Assembly: GCF_030463565.1 (NCBI RefSeq)
Contig: NC_134660.1
Location: forward strand, 1,662,001 to 1,726,000
Direction: 5' to 3'
Source of the DNA: Pelecanus crispus
Taxonomy: Eukaryota > Chordata > Aves > Pelecaniformes > Pelecanidae
DNA: 64,000 nt
This document shows positions 27,801-37,208 of the stretch, in pieces. Each line of letters begins with the position of its first letter. The first letter of the stretch is position 1. The notes under the pieces were generated by a model that worked only from the letters and a program-made list of their open reading frames with translations, had not been told where the DNA came from and ran no database searches. Both the position numbers and the translations under genes were made by a program.

Positions 27801-30800
27801 TCCTATTTCTGAAGCTGGTGGCACAAGGGTACGCAGAGCCCCGAGGTCCTGACTTCGAAGCACCGGACTTGAACACACAGCATGGCACCTTTAACACTCA
27901 AATACGGATCTAATTTTATGTGCTGGAAAGGTAAGTTACAATGCTGGATAACACGACCGTATATTTATATTAGACAACTTCCCCCCACCAGAGACACGGA
28001 CCACAAATACTACACCCATTAAGCTTAATTTTTCAAGGTTTACATACAAGATGTCACAATTAATCTTTAACTGGCATGCAGCAGGAGCAGAAGACTACAC
28101 ATTCTTTAGTCTAGCAGATACTGCATAATTAACCTATAAAAAGCAACAGATACAGGTTAAACATTGCTAAATATAACACAGTATCCTTAAGACATATTAA
28201 AGGGACTGGGAAAGATATTTAAAAGAGCCATCTACCTCGGGTTGCAAATTCTTTAAAGTAAAGATAGGTTGCTTTGCAACCAAGAAACACCTCACTGTAG
28301 TTTTCAATGCAAGATCACCACACAACACTCCCTGAAGACGGTAGTTTAATACAGAGGTAAATACCAGGAAGTTAGGAGACAAGCATGCACCTTTCTGAAG
28401 CTCTGCACCACTACACCCTGCGCCGGACAGGTGATCTTTTGGAGCCGTGACAGCGTTAAGAACTTCCATTTAGAAGCTTGGGAGTCAGATGTTTGTTTCT
28501 GTTGCTAGTTACTCATGTTTGCCTTTTCAGCTCGATGCTGAAGAACAGAACAGCCGCACATCCCCTCTTTGTTCCAGCCCTGAGTTAGGCCTCCCAGGAG
28601 TCAAAAGCAGAATGGAAAAAAAGTTGACCTAGACACTGAGTAATATGAGTGCACTGCACTGATAACTAGACCCTGAGAATCAGGGTTACAATAATTAAAT
28701 CTCAAGCTAACAGATGAATAAAGTAGATGAACTACTTCCACCAAAAAAAAAATCTTAATTGTGCTCATTCAGAAACATCTCCATACACCCAACAAATCAA
28801 CAGTTTAAAATGCTAAAAGATGACATAGCTGACAGAGTGATCACAGGACTGTGAGCAGAAGACTATTTCAGCTCCAGATCTGCTACGGACACACAGCGTC
28901 CGATTCTCCCACAACCACGTTTTGTCCTAGCTGTGATAAGGGTTCCTTGTGAAATAGTTCATTTAAGGATTTTTGGGTTTTGAATTGTGATAAATGGCAA
29001 TTATATGCTGTCAGTTTATGTAATTGTTACACAATTCTACAGACTTCAAAAATATCCATATGACCACAAATTACATTATTTAATAATATCGAGTAACCAG
29101 ACAAAACTTAATATATAGGTTACCAGACACTTAACAAGCGCAGCTTCAGAAGACTACGAAATTCAGCTATCAAGAGACAGATTTCAGTATCCTTCCTTTA
29201 TCAAGAAACAACAAATGCTAGACAGAGGGCCAATTCCCTAACCTGGTTAAAACTAGAAGTGCCACAATAAACTACAAACACGTATAATTTCTTTTTAAGG
29301 CTTTGAAATCAACCTGGTCACTGCTGACACCGAAGCAACAGCCTTATCTTTTGCATCATAAAAGGCTTTAGCCTCTGAAGCTTATTTGAAGGAGCCATAT
29401 AAGTGGAACATTTATTGTTGTGGCATAAAGACAAAATGTTTTGTTAAGTTACTCATACATACAAAAGTCACCACAAGTGTACTGCCCCAAAGCCAAGACT
29501 GGAAGGTTATTTAACATTTCTTTAGGGCTTGGTGCTCCAGTTGAAAGACTGACCAAAATTCTACACGGAGGGCTGCCAAATCCTATTTAATGGCTGTGAG
29601 CGAGAAACACAAATGGACTGATCAAGTGTTTACTTGTAATATCTTGACTAAATACCAGAGCCTTCACTAATTCCAGTTTGCTATTAAAGATGCAAAATAA
29701 CAAAGCAAACAAACACTATTGATGTACATGATGAAAAGTTGTCCTATTTTTGTGATTAATCATGATTTATTCTGGTGTCAAAGTTTCAGTACTCACCCCG
29801 CAGGTCAGAAAGCATCACTGGTTTAAGTACTCGATGTGGATAATGGCTGGACAAGCAATAATCATACTGGAATGGAGCAAAGGGACTAATAATTATTCTT
29901 GATTTGTTATGAAAAGCGATACCTGGATCTTCAAGCGGTGGCAATGTATGTATTTCCCTACCCAAAAATCTGGAGACTTCAAAGTTTGTGTCTTAACATA
30001 AAATCACTTTTACATCAACAACTGTACGATGTGTGCCAAAGTTATCAAGTATGCCGAAAACAGAACGCCTCTGATGAGCTCCGCTCCACCTTATCACAAG
30101 GTGCTAGCAGAAATGGCCAACAGGCCCTTAATGGAACCAATTAGATCCAAAAACACACAGATTATTTTTTTTTATTTTCTAGATTCAATCCCAGGTCAGT
30201 AACAAACAACTAGTAAATTTTAGTATATTCTTAAGCAAGCCATTCCCTTCTACAAAGCGTATCCTGTCCACCCAGTACTGTAGGCGAGCTGGTTGTTCCG
30301 CGCTCCATTAAGGTGCAGAATAGTTACCCTCTAATTTTCTGGAATGTGCCTTTACCGTGCTGTGGACACCAGCAGCCACAGCAAACTTCTCCAGATTTCT
30401 AACTCGAGAGAAGCATGAGAACACTCACCCCACACACCTTCTTGCACCTCTCCTGTACTTGCTTGCATGCAGCTGGGACGTGGCCTCATGATTCTTCGGT
30501 CTACAGTTGTTAAAAGTTATTTAAAAGTAAAGATATATACTTTGGATATGTTTTAAAAACCTCACCCTCTATTTTTTTAATTCCCTCTACCATGGGAACA
30601 TCAGATCAGCTCAGCTCAGCTCACCGTGATGTGAACAAGAGTTTTTTTACAGCCTTGAACCTGCCAGATCAGTGTTCTTCCTTAACACATGCCCTCAGCT
30701 GGTAGGAAAGTCCAGGATTTCGCATTGTCAGGTGGTATCCATTGCTCTAGGAATTCATTGAGCAATCCCCTGAACAGCAAACAGTATTAAAAATATCTAA

Positions 30801-32698
30801 ACAGGACTAAAATCTGCAAACCAACTACCATCTCCACAAAAAGCCTCCAAATCCTCGTTACTCCTGGATTTAAACTAAGTTTCCAAGGCTGCTGCTCAAT
30901 ACTACTCTCTCCTCAGTAGCAATGCTGGCTTAAAAAGCCACAACTCCCCTCCCCCCGAGTGTTATTTTTAACCTGGATGATTTCAGTGATCCCATTTACA
31001 GCACAGCCCCACAGCTGTAACAGGACTGAGGAGCAGCAACTTGGGTGCAAAGAGAGGAATGGGTGGCTAGGATTAAGACGGAAGAGACCAGGAATTTCTC
31101 AAGCTAGCATTTTCACCCAGGCTGATGCGCCGTCCAACTGAGACCCCAAAGACAGCAGCAGCAGCCTGAGGACTTGAGCTAGAACAAAATCTGTGAGGCG
31201 ATTTACGATACTTCTTCCACATGACACAAACTTACTCATCGCTGGTTGTCTTCCTCCAGGTCCCAAAAGTCACAAGATTCACTACCATCCACAGCCTCTC
31301 GCCCTGCCCAACTTCCACAGACGACACTGGCCCAGCGAGGCACTCGCTCTCTTCTGTACGGGTGCTTCAGATTCAGCATTACCCCGATGTTACCTCATTT
31401 TAAAACAAGGATTTAACCACCTCTTTAGACCAAGATTTAAATCTGTACACATCTCAGGATTTAAAATCTCCCTCAAATATTTTTTGAGCTCTCGATACAG
31501 TCATCCCATTTCAAGAGAAAGTCTGGTAAGCCCTTACAATTCTGTATCTATTTCAAATCATTGTACGAGGAAAGACATGAAAGCAAATTTAGGAAATCTT
31601 GGCACAGCAGCCTGAGAATGACTATGAGACTTCAGGGCTTTCATCAAACATTCTGGCTTTGAAGCATGAACACGGGGAAGCTTTTTGCCTTTCAGAAAAG
31701 GGAGAAGACCCAGCGTTTTTGGTTTGCACACCCCTTCCCGCTGTTAACCGAGCCTCTCGCCTCACCGACTTCAAGCTTTTCGTGACACTGAGGCCTACCA
31801 GCTTACCGTGCTACACCGGGGGAGTTCTCATTTAATTGCATGTGCGGTAGTTTGTCTTTCCAGCAAAATCCCCAGCCATCTGAGTGGCTGGATATAGATA
31901 AAAGCAGCGCGCTGGAGGCTGAGCACAGGAGCAGGGTCCTCGCTACGGATTCGGGGGAAGCCGGGGATAGCAGCGAGGCAGATACCGGCGGCTCCGGCCG
32001 GGCCGCTCGGGCAGCGGGGAGGCGGGAGAGGAGCCGGGGCGGCTCCGAGCGGGCCGGGGGGAGCGGGCCGGGGGGAGCGGCGGGGCGAGGCCCCCCCGGC
32101 CCTTCCCAGGCCGCTGCCGCTCCTCTCGGGGCGCGGAGCGGGGCAGGGCGGGGCCCGCGGGCTGCCCTCGCCCCTTCCCCGCCGCCTGGCCGCGGGGCGG
32201 GGGGGATGTATGCATTCGTATGTATAGGCTGCATGGAAAGGGAGGGCGGAGACCGCGGGCGGGGGGGGGGGGGGGCAGCTCCCTGCACCTGCCCGGCCGG
32301 CTCCGCCGCACCGAGGGCCGGGCCCGGGCGGCTGACGGGGGCGGGGGGGGGCCCTCAGGGCCCGGCGGCGGGGAGGGGAAGGGGGGAGGGGGGGAGCGGG
32401 CCCCCGCCGGCTGGCGCGGCTCCCGCAGGGCCCAGCTGAGGGGGGGAAGGGGGCCGGGCCCGGGGCTCCCGCAGCGCCCGGCGGCGGCAGGAGCGGGCTG
32501 AGGGAAGGGGTCCCCGCCTGAGGGCAGCGGCGGGAGGGGGAGGCGGCGGCGGCGGGGGGGGGGGCCGGGCCCTACCTGCACGGCGGCCTCCAGCTTGCCC
32601 TCGAAGGTGAAGTCGATGAGGTCGGGCTTGAGGCAGAGGCCGTAGTTGAGCGGGCACACGTCGGCGGGCAGCCGCTCGAAGGGCCGCTTCTCCGGCAT
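888..32698 (-). CDS. NPEPPS: Puromycin-sensitive aminopeptidase, 5' 16 coding exons (partial; 3' end outside window)
   Basis: M1-family zinc aminopeptidase that trims N-terminal residues from cytosolic peptides, including proteasome products and neuropeptides. Coding exons in transcript order: 32576-32698, 23607-23691, 14912-14989, 13738-13859, 12705-12812, 11577-11777, 10849-10945, 10710-10743, 9131-9245, 6342-6506, 5317-5421, 4950-5010, 4017-4126, 3306-3369, 2553-2692, 888-1022. All have AG acceptors and GT donors, and phases join without a break into 581 codons. The product starts [14 protein letters not shown] and closely follows human NPEPPS as I remember it. Visible: GAMEN exopeptidase motif (residues 272-276, split by a junction), HELAH (308-312), third zinc ligand Glu331 in LNEGF, and catalytic Tyr394 in AISYSKGAS. 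The last exon seen ends at QNDLFSL; about 290 residues (rest of the helical C-terminal domain) should lie below position 1. The first intron is about 8.9 kb. Confidence 0.97.
3370..3422 (-). promoter_or_regulatory. Long pure polypyrimidine tract at NPEPPS exon 14 acceptor
   Basis: On the coding strand an almost uninterrupted C/T run of about 50 nt (CT repeats, then T-rich, then a C10 run) leads into CGTCAG|CAAGAAGACG. The exon then codes [15 protein letters not shown], where human reads VEDDRLLRLSQ. The tract supports the chosen acceptor. Confidence 0.7.
6342..6506 (-). CDS. NPEPPS: NPEPPS exon 10, third zinc ligand
   Basis: Exactly 55 codons in phase 0, from [15 protein letters not shown] to ALDNSHPIE, with acceptor TTTCCAG|GA and donor GAA|GTAAGT. 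Glu331 in WLNEG completes the HEXXH-X18-E site of the gluzincin fold when exon 9 is joined directly to this exon. Confidence 0.97.
7231..7296 (-). CDS. NPEPPS: Candidate 66-bp in-frame cassette exon of NPEPPS
   Basis: The block lies in the intron between exon 9 (HELAH) and exon 10 (third zinc ligand). It has a pyrimidine-rich acceptor ending TTTTACTTTTAAG| and a consensus donor TTG|GTAAGT. It is exactly 22 codons with no stop and enters and leaves in phase 0. It would insert a peptide beginning [10 protein letters not shown] and ending KLTFKEWL between VTM and EWW. Human NPEPPS as I remember it lacks this peptide. The insert would lengthen the HEXXH-X18-E spacing to X40. It could be a true alternative exon or a chance pseudo-exon. 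Confidence 0.5.
9131..9245 (-). CDS. NPEPPS: NPEPPS exon 9, HEXXH zinc-binding exon
   Basis: Codes [10 protein letters not shown] through [15 protein letters not shown], holding two zinc ligands (His308, His312) and the general base Glu309. Acceptor is TACAG|GG. The donor is ATG|GTATCT, weaker than the GTAAGT donors elsewhere in this gene. It ends in phase 0, and the next standard exon (6342-6506) begins [10 protein letters not shown] in phase 0. Confidence 0.97.
11349..11496 (+). mobile_element. CR1 LINE 3' end fragment
   Basis: The sequence has the familiar CR1 3'-terminal wording: GTAGATGTGGCACTTTGGGA at its start, then GGTTGGACTGGATGATCTTA, AAGGTCTTTTCCAACCTAAA and a tail of ATTCTATG-like 8-bp repeats ending near 11496. 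CR1 is the dominant LINE of birds and reptiles, and its copies are normally 5'-truncated as here. The copy sits in an NPEPPS intron in antisense orientation, about 80 bp from the donor of the exon at 11577-11777. Confidence 0.9.
12457..12480. repeat. T24 homopolymer
   Basis: Twenty-four consecutive T on the plus strand (A24 on the transcribed NPEPPS strand), inside the intron between exons 12705-12812 and 11577-11777. No recognisable retroposon body flanks it. Confidence 0.8.
14990..23606 (-). other. NPEPPS intron 2 (8.6 kb)
   Basis: The intron separates the exon ending GDE-G (23607-23691) from the exon starting with VHATGFNYQ (14912-14989). It is AT-rich, with small less AT-rich patches near 18.1-18.2 kb and 22.0-22.3 kb. 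I recognise no coding exon, RNA gene or mobile element in it. Confidence 0.75.
23692..32575 (-). other. NPEPPS intron 1 (8.9 kb)
   Basis: A long first intron. It starts inside the CpG island (GTAGGG donor at 32575) and turns AT-rich below about 31.9 kb. It ends at CTCTTCCAG|GTGAAACAGG. I recognised no further exon or named repeat family. Confidence 0.75.
32576..32698 (-). CDS. NPEPPS: NPEPPS first coding exon
   Basis: Codes residues 1-41, from [10 protein letters not shown] to KLEAAVQ, ending CAG|GTAGGG in phase 0. The ATG at 32698 matches the second, conserved Met of mammalian NPEPPS. The frame stays open upstream for 90 more codons to an ATG at 32968, but that stretch is low-complexity CpG-island sequence, so I chose the inner Met. 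Human NPEPPS is annotated with a 44-residue upstream extension, so a longer form is possible. Confidence 0.9.
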
Positions 32699-32927
32699 GG
32701 CGGGGCGGCGGCGGGGGGTGCGGGGCTGCGCCCCCCCGCGGCGGGGCGGCGGGGGAAGGAAGGAGAAGGGGGCGGCGGCGGCGGGGGGGGGCGGGAGCGG
32801 GGACGCTTCCTGCCGGCGGCGCGGCGGCCCCGCACCGAGAGAGCGGGCGGCGGCGGCGGCGGAGGAGGAGGAGGGAGGGGCGGGGGCGCGCGCGCGCTCC
32901 CGGCACGAGGCGCCGGTGGAATGGGAG

Positions 32928-32936
<9 letters not shown>

Positions 32937-32962
<26 letters not shown>

Positions 32963-32963
32963 G
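32937..32963. repeat. (GGA)n trinucleotide tract in NPEPPS 5' region
   Basis: Tandem GGA on the plus strand, preceded by a G-run. On the NPEPPS strand it reads (TCC)n; in the frame joined to exon 1 it would code the Leu run after the upstream Met at 32968. It is a homopurine-homopyrimidine stretch. Confidence 0.85.
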
Positions 32964-33185
32964 AACAACCGCGCGTGCGCGTGCGCGCGGCGGCGGCGGC
33001 GCCACGCGGCCGCGCACGTAGAGCGGCGCGAGCGCGTTGCGTAAGCCGGCGCGGGCCAGTGCGCCTGCGTCCTGCGTCCCGCCTCCCGCCCCGCCCGGCG
33101 CGGGCTGCGGGGGCTCGCGCTGCCCTCCGGCGCGTGCGTCGAAACGGGCTCCCCCCCACCCCGGGGTCGGGGGGTACGGGGCGGA

Positions 33186-34118
33186 GCGGCGCGGTGCGGC
33201 CCTTCCGGGGGTCACCCGGCGTTTGGGGGGACAGCACGGTGCGGCCCGTTCAGGGGTCACCTGGCATTTGGGGGGACAGCACGGTGCGGCCCTTCCGGGG
33301 GTCACCCGGCATTTGGGGGGCTGGCACGGTGCAGCCCATTCAGGGGTCACCCGGCATTTGGGGGGACAGCACGGTGCAGCCCGTTCAGGGGTCACCTGGC
33401 ATTTGGGGGGACAGCACGGTGCGGTCCTTCCGGGGGTCACCTGGCATTTTGGGCGACCGGCACGGTGCAGCCCGTTCAGGGGTCACCCGGCATTTGGGGG
33501 GACAGCACGGTGCAGCCCGTTCAGGGGTCACCCGGCATTTGGGGGGCTGGCACGGTGCGGCCCGTTCAGGGGTCACCTGGCATTTTGGGCGACCGGCACG
33601 GTGCAGCCCGTTCAGGGGTCACCCGGCATTTGGGGGGACAGCACGGTGCAGCCCGTTCAGGGGTCACCTGGCATTTGGGGGGACCGGCACGGTGCGGCCC
33701 GTTCAAGGGTCACCCGGCATTTTGGGGGGCTGGCACGGTGCAGCCCGTTCAGGGGTCACCCGGCATTTGGGGGGGGCTGGCACGGTGCAGCCCGTTCAGG
33801 GGTCACCCGGCATTTGGGGGGGCTGGCACGGTGCAGCCCATTAAGGGGTCACCCGGCATTTGGGGGGACAGCACGGTGCAGCCCGTTCAGGGGTCACCCG
33901 GCATTTGGGGGGCTGGCACGGTGCGGCCCGTTCAGGGGTCACCTGGCGTTTGGGGGGACAGCACGGTGCGGCCCTTCTGGGGGTCACCCGGCATTTGGGG
34001 GGCTGGCACGGTGCAGCCCATTCAGGGGTCACCTGGCATTTTGGGGGACTGGCATGGTGCAGCCCGTTCAGGGGTCACCCGGCATTTGGGGGGGCCGGCA
34101 CGGTGCAGCCCGTTAAGG
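33186..34118. repeat. Minisatellite 1: about 20 copies of a 45-bp unit
   Basis: The unit has the core CACGGTGCAGCCCGTTCAGG, then GGTCACCCGGCATTTGGGGG and a short ACAG/CTGG linker. Twenty GGTCAC cores are countable, spaced 44-47 bp. Variation is mainly C/T and G/A transitions and linker length. Because the unit is close to 15 codons and lacks stops, long frames stay open on both strands. The array starts about 490 bp upstream of the NPEPPS start codon. Confidence 0.97.
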
Positions 34119-36100
34119 TGCTCCGAGGGGGCTGAGAGGTTTCACGGGGGCTCCCGGTGCACCCCTGGGGCTGTGCTGGCCGCCCGTGCCGGGGTCCAGT
34201 GGCGCCGAGGGCTCGGCATCACGGCTCTGTCCCCCAGCAGCGGCGCGGGACCCCGTCCCCCCGTGGCACCCACGGGTGCAGCCGGGGCTCGCAGGCTGCT
34301 CGGGGGCTGTTTGGTCCCGTGTCTTCCAGCACTGCGTCCTGCCTGGCTCTGCCCCGCCACAGCGCGGGACCCGTCACCGTCACCGCTGCTCCATGGCGTC
34401 ACCGTCACCGCTGCTCCATGGCGTTGGCGCTGGGGCAGCTCCAAGCCCCGGGGCTGGCTGCTGGCAGCCCCCGGCCGGCCACAGCAGCCCAGATCCGCAC
34501 TGGGACTCGCCTCTGCAAATGTTTAATGCGCTCCCATGGGTCATCCTGGGGTTTTCTGTTGGTTCTCCTCCGCGGAGTATTTTTTTATCAATTACTTTTT
34601 CCTAGTACTGAGCAGCTGGCGGGTCCCACGCCAGCGGTGCGCTGCACGCACCGTGCGGGTTTGGGCTTTTCCTGGGCTGCTCGTCACCTTTGTCCGATCC
34701 TCCGAGCACACGCTCGGCACCGTGCAGCGTCTGGCCCTTCCATCCGGAGGACACGGGCCCCTTTCTCCCCAGGCTCGGTCACCTCTGTGCTCCCCAGCTC
34801 CAGATAAGGCAGCGCTGCTCACGGAGCTCGGGGTATAACTATCGCTAACCTCCAGCGTTAAAAAATCATGCGATCGGCTTAAAACCCCTTGGACTTTGCA
34901 GCAAAAATACAGCGATGTGCGCGTGTGGAGCAGAGAGAAGGTGTCCTGTCCTCCTGGCTTGCTTCACCTGTCCGGACGGCTGCGTGGGGCTGCCCTTCTC
35001 CCCACCCTGAGCTAGCAGCCGCTCTCCTCCTCCTCCTCCCGTACCTGAACCGCAGCATCAAGGTCGCAGGGCTCCCGGTAAACCCTGCTCACGCAGCCCT
35101 TGGTGGCCAGACCCCTTGTAAGTAAAAAAAAAAAAAAAAAAAAGAAAGTCTTAAAGCTCTTGCAAAAGGGGTTTCTCTGCTGTTTCCCCTGGCCCAGCAG
35201 CCGCTGCTGCCCACCCCGGGGTACCGCAGCCCTTCGGGGCTTTCCGTGCCCGCCCGGGGTCAGCAGCGCTGCGGAGCATCGCTGAGGCTCGCGGAAGATG
35301 CTATGTAAGGAATCGGTCTTAAAAAGCTATGTACGCAATACAGCGAACAGTATTTACAGGGTAATAAATGTCCTAAGTGGGTGATGTTGGATGGCGGTTT
35401 GGGTTTGTGACAAACCCCAGCAGGAAGTTTAAAAATTCTTAATAAAGACTTTATATGGGAAAAAGAAGGGCGAAAAATTGAATTCCTCTGGAAGAGGGGA
35501 GCCTGCGCTGGCGGCCGCGCTGGCTTGCCCCGCACCCGGCTTGCGGGGTGAGCGCCGCAGCCCGGCCCCGCGCTCGGCCCCGGGACCCGCCACGGCAATC
35601 TTAGATCCAGCAGCTCCGTACGGCGTTAAACACGGAGCTGATTAAGCCTCAGCCCCCCGAAAGGAAGCGTGCTGTGTCTTTGTGGGCGCCACAACCTCCC
35701 TCGTTTTAAGGAGGAAGCAGAGCTCGCAGGGGCAGGAAATCATTAATTGCCTTCCACCACTAGAAACTGCAATTGCTCCTTTTTTTCTTTCCCCCCTCCC
35801 CACCCCCAAGAGATTTATTTTTGCTGCAAGTGGTACCTCGCTGTTTAAAATATAAGTTAGCGCCGAGCGAGAGAGGGAGCGGGGAGTCGCGGAGACCTGG
35901 AGGAGCTGGCAGCGTGAACTGGGGCATGGAGAAAGTACAGACAGCTCTTAGCACATCGTTATAAAAACCAAATGGCTGATGAGCCCGGGTTCATCTGGGG
36001 TTTCTGCCGGGCTGCATTGTGCTGCAGAGCCCCGAGGAGAGGAAGGGAGACAAGGAAACAGCTGGAGCCGCGCAGGGAGGTCGGGCTGCTGCCGCCCTCC
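34119..36100. other. Intergenic spacer between NPEPPS and MRPL45, part 1
   Basis: GC-rich non-coding sequence with no frame resembling a known protein. It contains an A20 run (about 35124-35143) and two AATAAA hexamers near 35.36 and 35.44 kb with no upstream gene to serve. I see nothing else supportable. Confidence 0.6.
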
Positions 36101-37208
36101 GCTTGCTCCTGCCACCATCCCCTCGCTCCTGCCACCATCCCCTTCCTCCTGCCACCATCCCCTCACTCCTGCCACCATCCCCTTCCTCCTGCCACCATCC
36201 CCTCCTGCCACCATCACCTCCTGCCACCATCCCCCTTCCTCCTGCCACCATCCCCTCGCTCCTGCCACCATCCCCTCCTGCCACCATCCCCTCCTGCCAC
36301 CATCCCCTTGCTCCTGCCACCATTGCCTCCTGCCACCATCCCCTTGCTCCTGCCACCATCCCCTCCTGCCACCATCCCCTTGCTCCTGCCACCATCCCCT
36401 CCTGCCACCATCGCCTCCTGCCACCATCCCCTTCCTCCTGCCACCATTGCCTCCTGCCACCATCCCCTTGCTCCTGCCACCATCCCCTCCTGCCACCATC
36501 CCCTTGCTCCTGCCACCATCCCCTCCTGCCACCATCGCCTCCTGCCACCATCCCCTTCCTCCTGCCACCATTGCCTCCTGCCACCATCCCCTTGCTCCTG
36601 CCACCATCCCTTCCTGCCACCATCCCCTTGCTCCTGCCACCATCCCCTTCCTCCTGCCACCATCCCCTCCTGCCACCATCACCTCCTGCCACCATCCCCT
36701 CCTGCCACCATCCCCTTGCTCTTGCCACCATCCCCTTCCTCCTGCCACCATCCCCTCCTGCCACCATCCCCTTCCTCCTGCCACCATCCCCTCCTGCCAC
36801 CATCACCTCCTGCCACCATCCCCTCCTGCCACCATCGCCTCCTGCCACCATCCCCTCGCTCCTGCCACCATCCCCTCTCCTGCCACCATCCCCTCACTCC
36901 TGCCACCATCACCTCCTGCCACCATCCCCTCACTCCTGCCACCATCGCCTTCTGCCACCATCCCCTCGCTCCTGCCACCATCCCCTTCCTCCTGCCACCA
37001 TCCCCTCGCTCCTGCCACCATCCCCTTCCTCCTGCCACCATCCCCTCGCTCCTGCCACCATCCCTTTCCTCCTGCCACCATCCCCTCGCTCCTGCCACCA
37101 TCCCTTTCCTCCTGCCACCATCCCCTTGCTCCTGCCACCATCCCCTCGCTCCTGCCACCATCCCTTTCCTCCTGCCACCATCCCCTCGCTCCTGCCACCA
37201 TCCCTTCC
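36101..37208. repeat. Minisatellite 2: CTCCTGCCACCATCCC array, mixed 16- and 20-bp units
   Basis: About 1.1 kb of tandem CTCCTGCCACCATCCCC, where consecutive cores are 16 bp apart or 20 bp apart (with TCGC, TTGC or TTCC inserted). The order of short and long units gives higher-order repeats. Unit lengths are not multiples of three and contain no stop on either strand, so several frames stay open. The coding-like products (CHHPLLPPSP repeats) are not genes. Confidence 0.97.

Larger units (their letters stand above)
31930..33190 (-). promoter_or_regulatory. CpG island / NPEPPS promoter region
   Basis: CpG-dense, very GC-rich sequence covers the first coding exon of NPEPPS and about 500 bp on each side. 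Alternating CGCGTGCGCGTGCGCG near 32971-32992 and TGCGCCTGCG near 33060 resemble NRF-1 sites. I see no TATA box at a useful distance, which suits a housekeeping gene. Transcription starts cannot be placed from sequence alone. Confidence 0.75.

Noticed and set aside
33037-34526. Frames of 300-360 codons over minisatellite 1
   Set aside because: The unit is close to 15 codons and stop-free, so open frames are expected by chance.
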